DNA of 57,184 bases from Clostridiales bacterium Firm_09. GTDB lineage: Bacteria; Bacillota; Clostridia; Christensenellales; DTU072. Shown piece after piece: positions 47,570 through 55,911 of this stretch (positions within the stretch are counted from its first letter, which is position 1; every line of letters starts with the position of its first letter). Under the pieces are notes generated by a model. That model searched no databases, was not told where the DNA came from, and saw only the letters and a program-made list of their open reading frames with translations. The DNA lies in the NCBI GenBank assembly GCA_001604065.1, contig LVAO01000016.1, positions 1-57,184 on the forward strand. Reading direction: 5' to 3'. The position numbers and the translations under genes were made by a program.

Positions 47570-48013
47570 ATGGCAAAGACTTTTTTTGGCCGCGTAATCA
47601 GCGGCGGAAACTGGACCGGCGAAGCCGTCGTCTCGCGTCAGGGCGTCAATACTCTTGCGACCTTCCAGAAGAGCGCGCTCAAAAACGCCAAGGAAGTGAT
47701 CGTCTCCGACCAGAATAATCCGGATATTTTTGGCAAAAACATCACCGGAAAAGCCCTCTGCCTTCCGATTACCATCGGTTCCACAACCGGCGGCCTGGTC
47801 ATTCAGACCATCTGCGGTATGGGCATCAATCCGGCAGCCTTTTTGTTCAGCGAACACATCGACAGCCTTGCCGCCTCCGGCATCGTTCTTGCGAACGTCT
47901 GGGAAAACAGCAAGGTGATTGCCATCGATAAGCTCGGCAAAGAATTTTTAGAGACCGTCCGAACAGGCGACAAGCTGGAGATTAAAGAGGACGGCAGCGT
48001 CACTATTCTATAA
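47570..48013 (+). CDS. Aconitase X, swivel (small) subunit
   Basis: 147 residues, DUF126-type. Recognisable elements are 'GRVISGGNWTGEAVVS' at the N-terminus, 'ITGKALCLPITIGSTTGG' in the middle (the phosphate/carboxylate-binding region, with Ser/Thr), and 'NPAAFLFSEHIDSLAASGIVLA' after it. In two-subunit AcnX enzymes this domain swivels over the catalytic subunit to close the active site. The start lies 1 base after the stop of the large subunit, with GGAAAGGAGGGG upstream; coupled translation is likely. The gene ends just before a strong terminator. Confidence 0.9.
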   Translation: MAKTFFGRVISGGNWTGEAVVSRQGVNTLATFQKSALKNAKEVIVSDQNNPDIFGKNITGKALCLPITIGSTTGGLVIQTICGMGINPAAFLFSEHIDSLAASGIVLANVWENSKVIAIDKLGKEFLETVRTGDKLEIKEDGSVTIL

Positions 48014-48031
48014 TCCCGGTCCTATTGCCTC

Positions 48032-48066
48032 AATGCGCCTATGGATTCCATAGGCGCATTTTTTAT
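48032..48066 (+). terminator. Rho-independent terminator of the aconitase X genes
   Basis: A 13-bp perfect stem (AATGCGCCTATGG/CCATAGGCGCATT) with a 3-nt loop followed by six T. It lies 18 bases after the stop of the swivel subunit. Confidence 0.95.
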
Positions 48067-48070
48067 GTTT

Positions 48071-48100
48071 TTGATGTTTACTTCTTCAAAAATTTATACT
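48071..48100 (+). promoter_or_regulatory. Candidate promoter of the P-type ATPase gene
   Basis: TTGATG (48071-48076), an 18-base spacer and TATACT (48095-48100), about 35 bases before the ATG and just after the preceding terminator. Confidence 0.5.
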
Positions 48101-48135
48101 ATACTTCTTCCGATGACCTTTTTTCTGGAGAAACT

Positions 48136-50562
48136 ATGAATCCTTCTCAATGCCAAACCCATACCGGACTGACTGCGGACGAAGTCGAAAAGCTTGTTGC
48201 CGAAGGAAACGTGAACGGGGATACGAACATAAAAACCAAAAGTGTCGGGCAAATTATACGCACCAACCTTCTGACTTTCTTCAATATCATGTTTCTGGCG
48301 CTGGCTGTCCTTCTGTCTTTTTTCCTTGACCTGGGAGAGGACGGAAGATTCGGTATAGAGGATTTGTCCAATTATGGATTTCTGGGCGTCGTATTTGTCA
48401 ATCTGATGATCGGCATCACGCAGGAGCTTCTCGCAAAAAGAACCATCGATAGATTGTCGCTCCTCTCCGCGCCCAAGGTGACGGTGCTGCGCGATGGACA
48501 ATACAAGGACATCCTGCTCAAGGATATAGTCCTCGGCGACTATGTGGCGCTCTCCGCAGGACGGCAGATCTGCGCGGACTCCGAAGTGATTGAAGGACAT
48601 ATCGAAGTGAACGAATCTTTGATAACGGGAGAGTCCGAAGCGGTGGATAAAGAACCCGGAGCAGAGCTTCTTTCGGGGAGCTTTGTGGTATCCGGCAACG
48701 CGTTAAGCAAAGTCATACGCATCGGCAAAGAAAACTATGCCGCCAAAATTGCTTCCGGCGCGAAATATATAAAGCCCATCAACAGCGAAATCTACAAATC
48801 TCTTTCAAGGTTTATCAAGCTGATGGCATTTGTCATTCTGCCTTTGGGCATCGCTCTCTTTTCCGTCAAACACTTCGGGCACGGCAACAGCCTGCCGGAG
48901 GCGGTCCGCACCGTCGTCGGTACCGTACTGGGCATGATCCCAAGCGGATTGATGCTTCTTTCCTCCGCTGTATTCTGCCTTTCCGTCATCAGACTGGGAC
49001 GTCATAAAACGCTTGCCAAAGACCTCTATTGCGCCGAGGCGCTTGCCCGGGTCGATGTTCTTTGTCTGGATAAAACAGGCACCATCACCGAAGGCAGCAT
49101 GAAAGTCATGAGCGTACGTCCGGTGACGATCGGAATTGCGGAATTTGATCGGATTCTTAAAAATATGATGACCGCAATCGGCGACGACAACCCGACCGCA
49201 AACGCCGTCAAAGAATATACCGCAGGCGTCCGCGCCGACGCGGACGCAGAAACGGTTGTTCCCTTTTCTTCGCAAAGAAAATGGAGCGCGGCAGTATTTG
49301 GCGGAACAGGCTATGCGCTGGGCGCAGCCGAAACAATCTTCAAAAAACTGCCCGTTAAAATAATGAACGAAATCCGCGAGGAATCCGACAAGGGCAACCG
49401 TGTGCTGGTGCTGGCCGGCTTCAAGGGCGAAATCAAAAACAACAAGCTGCCCGGCAATCCCAGATTATTGGGAACCGTCATTATCTCTGACAAAATCCGC
49501 AAGGAAGCTCCGGATACTCTTGCTTTCTTCGCAAGAGAGGGTGTTGATATCCGCATCCTTTCCGGCGACAACCCTGTGACCGTAAAAAGCATTGCTTCCC
49601 GCGCGGGACTGGCAGGCGCCGAAAATTATGTGGATGCCACAACCCTCATAAACGATGAAATGATAACCGAAGCGGCAGAAAAATACAAGGTTTTCGGCCG
49701 GGTGACACCCGATCAGAAATTGAAAATTGTCAAAGCGCTCAAAGCCAAGGGACACACCGTCGGCATGACCGGAGACGGTGTCAACGATGTGTTGGCGCTT
49801 CGCGAAGCAGATTGCTCGATAGCGATTGCCGCAGGCAGCGATGCGGCAAAAAACGTATCGCAGCTTGTGCTTCAGGACAGCAATTTCGCTTCGATGCCCA
49901 AAATCGTTTCCGAAGGCAGAAGAAGCATCAATAATTTGGAGCGGTCGGCGGCGCTGTTCCTTGTCAAAACAGGCTACAATTTCCTGTTCGCTCTGATCTT
50001 TATGATTCTTAAATCAGAACTCCCCTTTGAACCCAAGCATCTCACTCTTATAAGCATCGTCACCATCGGCATTCCCTCCTATGTTCTTGCGCTGGAAGCC
50101 AACCACGATATCATCAAAGGAAAGTTTTTCAATAAGGTAATTAAAAACGCCTTCCCTGCCTCGCTGACGGTTGCCGCCTCGATTGCCGCAATCACGCTCG
50201 CCTCACGGTTTTTCCCGACCATTCTTTCCAGAGAACAGATATCGACCATGTGCACCATCGTAACCGCGCTTCTTGGCTTCTGCTATATAGCAAAAATATC
50301 GTACCCCTTCAATTTCCTGCGTATTGCGCTGCTCCTGTCGATGATAAGCATCTTCATCGCGGCGTTCTTTGCCGATTTTTCCTTTTTGGATCTGACGAAA
50401 TTCTTCGGACTTACCAGAGATTTTCCCAAAGAAATGCTCTTCATTCTTGTCCCCGTATGCGTTCTGTCCATCCCGCTTTTCTGGCTCTTCTATTATGTCA
50501 TGAAGAAACTGGAAAAGGTCAGTCTGCTGGACAGGGCATTGGTAAAGCTGAAAATAAATTAA
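48136..50562 (+). CDS. Cation-transporting P-type ATPase (CtpE/Exp7-like)
   Basis: The start is ATG 48136, with GGAG upstream; the frame opens 37 codons earlier inside the terminator, which cannot be right. The 808-residue protein has LITGESEAVDKE (actuator, about 161), DKTGT with the phosphorylated Asp312, and TGDGVNDVLALREADCSIA (about 543). The M4 motif is GMIPSGL instead of the usual PEGL of Ca2+ or Mg2+ pumps. Two N-terminal spans, two around M3-M4 and six C-terminal spans fit a P2/P3-like pump without N-terminal metal-binding domains. General resemblance is to the Firmicutes and mycobacterial CtpE/Exp7 group, for which Ca2+ transport has been reported. Ion specificity is inferred only. 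Transcribed alone, convergent with metH. Confidence 0.85.
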   Translation: MNPSQCQTHTGLTADEVEKLVAEGNVNGDTNIKTKSVGQIIRTNLLTFFNIMFLALAVLLSFFLDLGEDGRFGIEDLSNYGFLGVVFVNLMIGITQELLAKRTIDRLSLLSAPKVTVLRDGQYKDILLKDIVLGDYVALSAGRQICADSEVIEGHIEVNESLITGESEAVDKEPGAELLSGSFVVSGNALSKVIRIGKENYAAKIASGAKYIKPINSEIYKSLSRFIKLMAFVILPLGIALFSVKHFGHGNSLPEAVRTVVGTVLGMIPSGLMLLSSAVFCLSVIRLGRHKTLAKDLYCAEALARVDVLCLDKTGTITEGSMKVMSVRPVTIGIAEFDRILKNMMTAIGDDNPTANAVKEYTAGVRADADAETVVPFSSQRKWSAAVFGGTGYALGAAETIFKKLPVKIMNEIREESDKGNRVLVLAGFKGEIKNNKLPGNPRLLGTVIISDKIRKEAPDTLAFFAREGVDIRILSGDNPVTVKSIASRAGLAGAENYVDATTLINDEMITEAAEKYKVFGRVTPDQKLKIVKALKAKGHTVGMTGDGVNDVLALREADCSIAIAAGSDAAKNVSQLVLQDSNFASMPKIVSEGRRSINNLERSAALFLVKTGYNFLFALIFMILKSELPFEPKHLTLISIVTIGIPSYVLALEANHDIIKGKFFNKVIKNAFPASLTVAASIAAITLASRFFPTILSREQISTMCTIVTALLGFCYIAKISYPFNFLRIALLLSMISIFIAAFFADFSFLDLTKFFGLTRDFPKEMLFILVPVCVLSIPLFWLFYYVMKKLEKVSLLDRALVKLKIN

Positions 50563-50604
50563 GGAAGCAATGAATAAATACCCGTGCTGATTTGATTCGG
50601 TATT

Positions 50605-52971
50605 TCATACCGTTTCCTGACCGAAAACTTCTTTTGCTATCCTTGCCGATTCGTTGGCGTTTTTCGCATAGTAATCCGCGCCGATTTTATCGGCATATTC
50701 CTTGGTAATGACTGCGCCGCCGACCATGATTTTGCCATGATAGCCTGCCGCACGCAGCGCTTTGATGGTAATTTCCATTGAGACCGCCGTTGTTGTCATC
50801 AAAGCAGAAAGTCCCACAAGGGGCGCGCCTTCACGAAGAGCGGCTTGAACAACTGTTTCGGGAGGCACATCGCGCCCCAGATCGAAAACGGTGTAGCCGT
50901 AGTTTTCCAGCACGGCGCGGACAATATTCTTGCCGATATCATGGATATCGCCCTTGACCGTGGCAAGGATGATCTTGCCACGCGACTCTGCTTGTCTGCC
51001 TTTCAGACTTTCACGCAAGACATCGAATGCCGCTTTTGCCGCCTCGGCTGAAGCGATGAGTTCCGGCAAAAAGATTTTGCCCGTTTCATACAGCCTGCCC
51101 ACTTCGTCAAGCGCCTTGATGAGACGTCCGTCAATAATCTCATCGGCTTTTTCTATAAGAAGAAGGTCGGCCGCCAGTCTCCGTGCTTCTTCGGCATATC
51201 CTTTAATAATGCAATATTCCAGATTCCGTTGCCGGTCGGCTACAGAATTGGCAGAAGCCGACGCATTTTGTTGCGGAGCGGCTACGGATGCCGTCTGTTG
51301 CGGAGGCGCAACGGAACGGATGGCGGCAAGATCCCCTTCCAGTGTGCGCGCGGCGGCGTAAAGCTCCTTCACCAAAAAAGCCGAGGGATTGACGATCGCG
51401 AGAGTCAATCCCGCGCCGGCAGCCTGCATCAAAAAGGCAAGATTAAGATATTCTCTGTTTGGAAGCCCGAAAGAGATATTTGAGATGCCTAGATTCGTCT
51501 TGATTCCTTTTTTTGCCAGCATCTCAACAGTTTTCAGGCATTCCGATGCCTTATATTCCCCCGTTGCCGCAGTCAGCGTCAGAGCATCAATAATGACATG
51601 CTCTTTTGGGATGCCGTGCCGTCTGCATGCCGCAAGAATACGATTTGCTACCTTGATGCGGCCTTCTGCCGCAGAAGGGATGCCGTTCTGATCCAAAGCA
51701 AGACCTATCACAAAGGCACCGTATTTTTTTATCAGAGGAAGAATTCTTTCAAGATTCTCCGGATCGCCGTTTACGGAGTTGACAACAGGCACGCCGTTAT
51801 AGACACGCAACGCCGCCTCCAGCGCCGCGGCATTGGCAGAGTCCAGCATCAGCGGCACGTGAACGGATTCCTGGATAAGCTTTGTCAGAGCAGGCAGCAC
51901 CTTTACCTCGTCAATCTCCGGCAAACCGCAGTTGACATCCAGAAGAGATGCGCCGCTATCGACCTGCGACAGTGCTTCGTTTACGGCATACTTGTAATCG
52001 CCCGCCTTCAATGCTTCCTTAAAAGGCTTTTTGCCCGTTGGATTGATGCGTTCCCCAACCAGTTTCAGCCCATCCAGAACAACCGTCTGCCGCTCTGTGC
52101 ATACCGCTTCGGGAATCACGCGCGGGCGTGGCATGACGCTCCTGCCATCCATAATGCGCTTCAGCTCCCGTATAAACCTCTCGTCCGTTCCGCAGCAGCC
52201 GCCGATCAGAGAAACACCCATTTCCAACAGAATCTTATAATAATATGCAAATTCACGCGGATTATAGGTTCTGCCGTTGGGTAGTCCTGCGTTGACCTTG
52301 ACCATTACAGGAAGATTGGTCCACTTGAGAAGCTCTCTTGCCGCCGGGATAATCTGCTCCGGCCCTACCGAGCAGTTGAATCCTATCGCATCCGCGCCCA
52401 AGCCTTCCAATGTAAGCGCCATGGAAGATATCTGCGTGCCGTTCATTGTGCGCAAGCCCTCAAAACTCATGGAACAAATGACAGGCAACGTACTGTTTTC
52501 TTTGACAGCAAGGAGCGCCGCCTTCATTTCATAAAGACTCATGAACGTCTCTAAGATAAAAACGTCTGTTCCGCTGTTGACCCCGGCAATCACTTGTTCT
52601 GCAAACATCTCATAGGCTTCCTCAAAGGTCATATCTCCCATGGGTTCAATCAGCCTGCCCGAAGGCCCGATGTCCTGTCCGACAAACAATACTCCCGAAG
52701 CGCGCGCGTTCTTGATGCCTGCGGCAATGACCTCCGAAGGCATCACTCCCGACGGCAATTTATAGCGGTTTGCCTGAAAGGTATTGGTGCAAACCAGCAC
52801 GCTGCCCGCGTCGACATAGGCTTTGTGTATGGCGGTAATTTCTGCGGCTCTGGTAAGATTAAGAAGCTCCGGACATTCTCCGCCTTCCAGCAGGTTCTTT
52901 GATTGAAGCACCGTGCCCATCGCGCCGTCCAAAAGAGTCAGATTCGTTCGGATATAATTTCTGAAATTCAT
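50605..52971 (-). CDS. metH: Cobalamin-dependent methionine synthase, short form
   Basis: 788 residues in the order: homocysteine-binding barrel (about 1-290, 'LLDGAMGTVLQ', Zn ligands in CTNTFQAN and GGCCGTD), pterin/methyl-THF barrel (about 300-560, 'VGERINPTGKKPFKEAL', 'LLDVNCG', 'MLDSANAAALEAAL'), a flexible Ala/Pro/Gln linker with the near-repeat APPQQTASV / AAPQQNASA, a cap domain, and a B12-binding domain (GDIHDIGKNIV, then GLSALMTTT and GGAVITKEYADKIGADYYA). The AdoMet-binding reactivation domain of E. coli MetH is missing, as is usual in Clostridia, so a separate reactivator must exist elsewhere. It transfers methyl from 5-methyl-THF to homocysteine. 17 bases after metF and co-transcribed with it; the ribosome site is weak. 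Confidence 0.92.
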   Translation of the reverse strand: MNFRNYIRTNLTLLDGAMGTVLQSKNLLEGGECPELLNLTRAAEITAIHKAYVDAGSVLVCTNTFQANRYKLPSGVMPSEVIAAGIKNARASGVLFVGQDIGPSGRLIEPMGDMTFEEAYEMFAEQVIAGVNSGTDVFILETFMSLYEMKAALLAVKENSTLPVICSMSFEGLRTMNGTQISSMALTLEGLGADAIGFNCSVGPEQIIPAARELLKWTNLPVMVKVNAGLPNGRTYNPREFAYYYKILLEMGVSLIGGCCGTDERFIRELKRIMDGRSVMPRPRVIPEAVCTERQTVVLDGLKLVGERINPTGKKPFKEALKAGDYKYAVNEALSQVDSGASLLDVNCGLPEIDEVKVLPALTKLIQESVHVPLMLDSANAAALEAALRVYNGVPVVNSVNGDPENLERILPLIKKYGAFVIGLALDQNGIPSAAEGRIKVANRILAACRRHGIPKEHVIIDALTLTAATGEYKASECLKTVEMLAKKGIKTNLGISNISFGLPNREYLNLAFLMQAAGAGLTLAIVNPSAFLVKELYAAARTLEGDLAAIRSVAPPQQTASVAAPQQNASASANSVADRQRNLEYCIIKGYAEEARRLAADLLLIEKADEIIDGRLIKALDEVGRLYETGKIFLPELIASAEAAKAAFDVLRESLKGRQAESRGKIILATVKGDIHDIGKNIVRAVLENYGYTVFDLGRDVPPETVVQAALREGAPLVGLSALMTTTAVSMEITIKALRAAGYHGKIMVGGAVITKEYADKIGADYYAKNANESARIAKEVFGQETV

Positions 52972-52988
52972 AGACTGCCTGTTCCGTA

Positions 52989-53843
52989 TTAAAATAATGT
53001 TGAAATATTTTCTTTGATTCTGCGCGCAACGTCCGGCCTGTTCATGATATACAGATGGACGCCGTCGACGCCCTGTGCAAGAAGATCGACCAGCTGGGAT
53101 GTCGCATAGGCAATGCCGGCAGACATAAAGGCCTCGGGATTATCGGCATAGCGCGCGATGATTCTTGCAAGCCCGGCAGGTATTTTTGCGCCGGACAGCA
53201 TGATGATTCTGTCGATCTGACGTTTGTTGACCAGAGGCATGATGCCTGCTTGTATCGGTATTGTGATGCCCGCTGCGCGTGCGCGGTCGATAAACGCATA
53301 AAAATCCCCATTATCAAAAAAGAGCTGCGTGTTGATGTGCGTGACGCCTGCCAGCACCTTAATTTTCAGATTTTCTATATCTTTCGCCAGATTTGGGCTC
53401 TCATAATGGCCCTCCGGGTAACCCGCTCCAACGATATTGAGCGACGTATTCCTTTTCAAAAAAGCAACAAGATCGCTTGCGTGAACAAACACCCCGGCCG
53501 GCTCTGCGCCCGTCACCCGATCGCCGCGAAGGGCGAGCACGTTTTCTATGTTTGCGGTGCGAAGGTCCTCGGCAAAGCGCATCACACTCTCTTCCGTCTG
53601 ATAGAGGGCGGTAAGGTGCGGAAGCGGTTCGATTCCGTATTTGTTTTTTATCAGCGCGGCAATCTCCGCCGTCCGCTTGCTCTGAGAGCCGCCGGCACCG
53701 TAGGTGACGCTGATGTAGTCGGGTCTTAAATCTCTGAGCGCCTCCAGCGTATCATAAACGGTTTCTACGGGCATATCCGGTTTGGGTGGAAAAATTTCGA
53801 AGGAACAGACTGTTTTCTTTTTAAAAAGTTCGTTTAATTTCAT
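52989..53843 (-). CDS. metF: 5,10-methylenetetrahydrofolate reductase
   Basis: 284 residues, the usual bacterial length. Signature stretches are SFEIFPPK (catalytic Glu), 'DYISVTYGAGGS', 'PHLTAL', NVLALRGD, 'GYPEGH', 'THINTQLFFDN' and 'PIQAGIMPLVNK'. It reduces methylene-THF to 5-methyl-THF, the methyl donor for MetH, which is encoded directly downstream. A leader of about 70 bases with a strong hairpin precedes the ATG; the ribosome site is a weak AAGGA. Regulation probably acts through the leader or the promoter. Confidence 0.92.
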   Translation of the reverse strand: MKLNELFKKKTVCSFEIFPPKPDMPVETVYDTLEALRDLRPDYISVTYGAGGSQSKRTAEIAALIKNKYGIEPLPHLTALYQTEESVMRFAEDLRTANIENVLALRGDRVTGAEPAGVFVHASDLVAFLKRNTSLNIVGAGYPEGHYESPNLAKDIENLKIKVLAGVTHINTQLFFDNGDFYAFIDRARAAGITIPIQAGIMPLVNKRQIDRIIMLSGAKIPAGLARIIARYADNPEAFMSAGIAYATSQLVDLLAQGVDGVHLYIMNRPDVARRIKENISTLF

Positions 53844-53869
53844 CTTTCAGTTTCCTTATATAGGACGAA

Positions 53870-53901
53870 GCCAAACTCCACTTCTGTCTGTAGAGTTTGG
53901 C
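53870..53901 (-). promoter_or_regulatory. Strong hairpin in the metF-metH leader
   Basis: A 9-bp perfect stem (GCCAAACTC/GAGTTTGGC) with a 14-nt loop, between the metF promoter and its ATG. No T-run follows, so it is not an intrinsic terminator. It does not match a SAM or THF riboswitch consensus that I know. It may control translation or mRNA stability. Confidence 0.5.
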
Positions 53902-53919
53902 CCCGTACGTGGTAATTTT

Positions 53920-53948
53920 ATTCTATCAGTCCTGCGCCGATTATGCAA
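53920..53948 (-). promoter_or_regulatory. Promoter of metF-metH
   Basis: On the minus strand TTGCAT (53943-53948), a 17-base spacer and TAGAAT (53920-53925), about 75 bases before the metF ATG. Confidence 0.55.
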
Positions 53949-53969
53949 ACGCTTTGAGGATTTCTAAAC

Positions 53970-54011
53970 AAAAAATACCACAAAGCATCATGCAATTTTG
54001 TTTCTGATGCG
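53970..54011 (-). terminator. Possible terminator after dhaKL
   Basis: On the minus strand GCATCA/TGATGC, or alternatively an ACAAA/TTTGT stem with a GCA/TGC top, can form just after the stop of the kinase gene. TATTTTTTG follows. The stem is imperfect. Confidence 0.4.
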
Positions 54012-54015
54012 GATA

Positions 54016-55830
54016 TCAGGCAAAGGCTTTGACGATTTCGGTAAAGATAACGCCGAGTCCATATGCGCCGGCATCGGGATAACCGATGCTTCTTTCGCCC
54101 ACGGTGCCCGCTCTGCCCATACGCGCAGCGATTTTTTTGGTTGATTCTGCTCCGGCAACCGCAGCCGCTGCCGCTTTCTTCATAGCGGGAAGCAGCTTTT
54201 CACCGGCTTTTGCCGAAGCGCTCAGACTGTCCGCGGCGGGAACCAACGCGTCGATAAGGGTTTTGTCGCCCACCACTGCTCCGCGTCCGAAGGAACGCTC
54301 ACCGGTTGCTTGAATCGCTTTGACAGCAGCCTGCATCATATCTGCCAACTCCTTGAGACCGATTTCTTTGGCCTCGCCTGCCGCCTTGCCCGCGCCAAGA
54401 AAAGCGGAACCCCAGATAGGTCCGGAAGCGCCGCCGCAATACTCTTTGATGATTTCTGCAGAGCTTCTCAGAAATTCACCGATATTGCCTTTTTTGCGGG
54501 TTGCCCAATCCGCCTTCAACTGACGGAAACCTTTTGCGATGCTCATGCCGAAGTCGCCGTCTCCCGCAACGGAATCCATCTCACAGAAATGCACCTCGTT
54601 CTCAATGATGATGTCGCTCATTTTATTGATGATGGCGACCATTCCCGCGGTATTGATGATGTCGGCGACAACAGGTTCTCCGGTTGCTTCGTAGACCGCA
54701 GCTTCCACCGTCCCTTCATTTGCTGCCGCGGCGGGTTTTGCGGCTTCGGACTTGCCGATTTTTGCAGGAGAAAGATTAAGGGCTTTTGCGAGCGCCGCAA
54801 CCGCTTCTTGCGCGGCAAGCGCTTCGGGGGTCATACTGTCGCCCCATGTAAGGGCGGGAGTGGAAACGGGATAATCCAGATGCTCCTTGAGTTCTTCATC
54901 CAGTTTAAGAATCGTTACGGAGGCGCCCGCCATATCAATGGAGGTCATGTAGTTGCCGACCATTGTCTTATAAATGGACAAACCGGCTTTCTTGAGGTCC
55001 TTGGTGACGGAATTGTTGAGAACATACAGTTCTTGCAGCGGCGTGCCGCCGAAACCGTTGATGAGAAGGCAGATTTCGTCCCCGCTCTTTACACCGAGAT
55101 CCGCAATCAGATCCTTGGTGATACGCGCCGAAAGTGCATCCGCGGACTGAATTTTTTCTCTGGTTCTGCCCGGCTCGCCGTGAATGCCGACACCAAACTC
55201 CATTTCATCATCGCCGATTGCAAATGTCGGACTGCCTTTGGCCGGTACGGTGCAGGAAGTCAGCGCAAAACCGAAGCTTCTCACATTTGCGATTACTTTA
55301 TTGGCAATCGCCTTGACTTCCTTAAGAGATTTGCCCATTTCTGCCGCCGCGCCCGCAATTTTGTGCACAAGTACGGTGCCCGCGACGCCGCGTCTGCCGA
55401 CCGTATAAAGACTGTCTTTGACCGCGATATCATCGTTGACATAAACCATATCCACTTCGATGCCATCCTCTCTGGCATCAAAGGCAGCATTGTTGAAGTT
55501 CATACAGTCCCCGCTGTAGTTCTTGACAATCAGAAGAGTGCCTTTGTCCGAACGCGTTCTTTTGATGGCATTATAGACCTGAACCTGAGAAGGCGAAGCA
55601 AAAACATCACCGCAGACCGCCGCATCCAGCATGCCCTTGCCGACAAATCCGGCATGCGCGGGTTCGTGTCCGCTTCCGCCGCCCGATATAAGGGTAACTT
55701 TGCCGGTATTGATGACTTTCTTCTTGACAACCTTATACTGCTCGACAAACTCCAGTTCCGGATGCGCTGCGGCCAGTCCATGGCACATATCATAAACAAA
55801 GGACTCGGGAGTGTTGATGATTTTTTTCAT
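54016..55830 (-). CDS. dhaK: ATP-dependent dihydroxyacetone kinase, DhaK-DhaL fusion
   Basis: 604 residues. The N-terminal DhaK domain (about 1-335) has 'LISGGGSGHEPAHAGFVG' and 'VKNYSGDCMNFN', with the substrate-linking His in GVGIHGEPGR (about 216). After an Ala/Pro-rich linker comes the DhaL domain (about 390-604): 'VAGDGDFGMSIAKGF', 'GGASGPIWGSAF', 'ERSFGRGAVVGDKTLIDAL'. The DhaL Asp residues for Mg-ATP are present. Fusion of both halves indicates the ATP-dependent type and no DhaM (phosphotransferase) gene is near. It phosphorylates dihydroxyacetone made by GldA upstream. The SD is GAGAGGT. 81 bases with a hairpin separate it from gldA, with no promoter obvious between them. Confidence 0.9.
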   Translation of the reverse strand: MKKIINTPESFVYDMCHGLAAAHPELEFVEQYKVVKKKVINTGKVTLISGGGSGHEPAHAGFVGKGMLDAAVCGDVFASPSQVQVYNAIKRTRSDKGTLLIVKNYSGDCMNFNNAAFDAREDGIEVDMVYVNDDIAVKDSLYTVGRRGVAGTVLVHKIAGAAAEMGKSLKEVKAIANKVIANVRSFGFALTSCTVPAKGSPTFAIGDDEMEFGVGIHGEPGRTREKIQSADALSARITKDLIADLGVKSGDEICLLINGFGGTPLQELYVLNNSVTKDLKKAGLSIYKTMVGNYMTSIDMAGASVTILKLDEELKEHLDYPVSTPALTWGDSMTPEALAAQEAVAALAKALNLSPAKIGKSEAAKPAAAANEGTVEAAVYEATGEPVVADIINTAGMVAIINKMSDIIIENEVHFCEMDSVAGDGDFGMSIAKGFRQLKADWATRKKGNIGEFLRSSAEIIKEYCGGASGPIWGSAFLGAGKAAGEAKEIGLKELADMMQAAVKAIQATGERSFGRGAVVGDKTLIDALVPAADSLSASAKAGEKLLPAMKKAAAAAVAGAESTKKIAARMGRAGTVGERSIGYPDAGAYGLGVIFTEIVKAFA

Positions 55831-55853
55831 GAATATACCTCTCTTTTTATGTT

Positions 55854-55877
55854 CTTGGACGGGTCGCCCCGTCCAAG
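55854..55877 (-). repeat. Perfect 10-bp hairpin between gldA and dhaKL
   Basis: CTTGGACGGG (55854-55863) pairs with CCCGTCCAAG (55868-55877) around a 4-nt loop. On the minus strand it is followed by AACATAAAAAG and not by T, so it does not look like a terminator. It may shield the upstream gldA message or set the ratio of the two gene products. Confidence 0.6.
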
Positions 55878-55911
55878 AAAATGTTTTTGGGTTTATTTTT
55901 GATTGCCAGGC

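Noticed and set aside
53844-53960. SAM, T-box or THF riboswitch upstream of metF
   Set aside because: The leader is only about 70 bases and lacks the conserved cores of those classes; only a simple hairpin is present.
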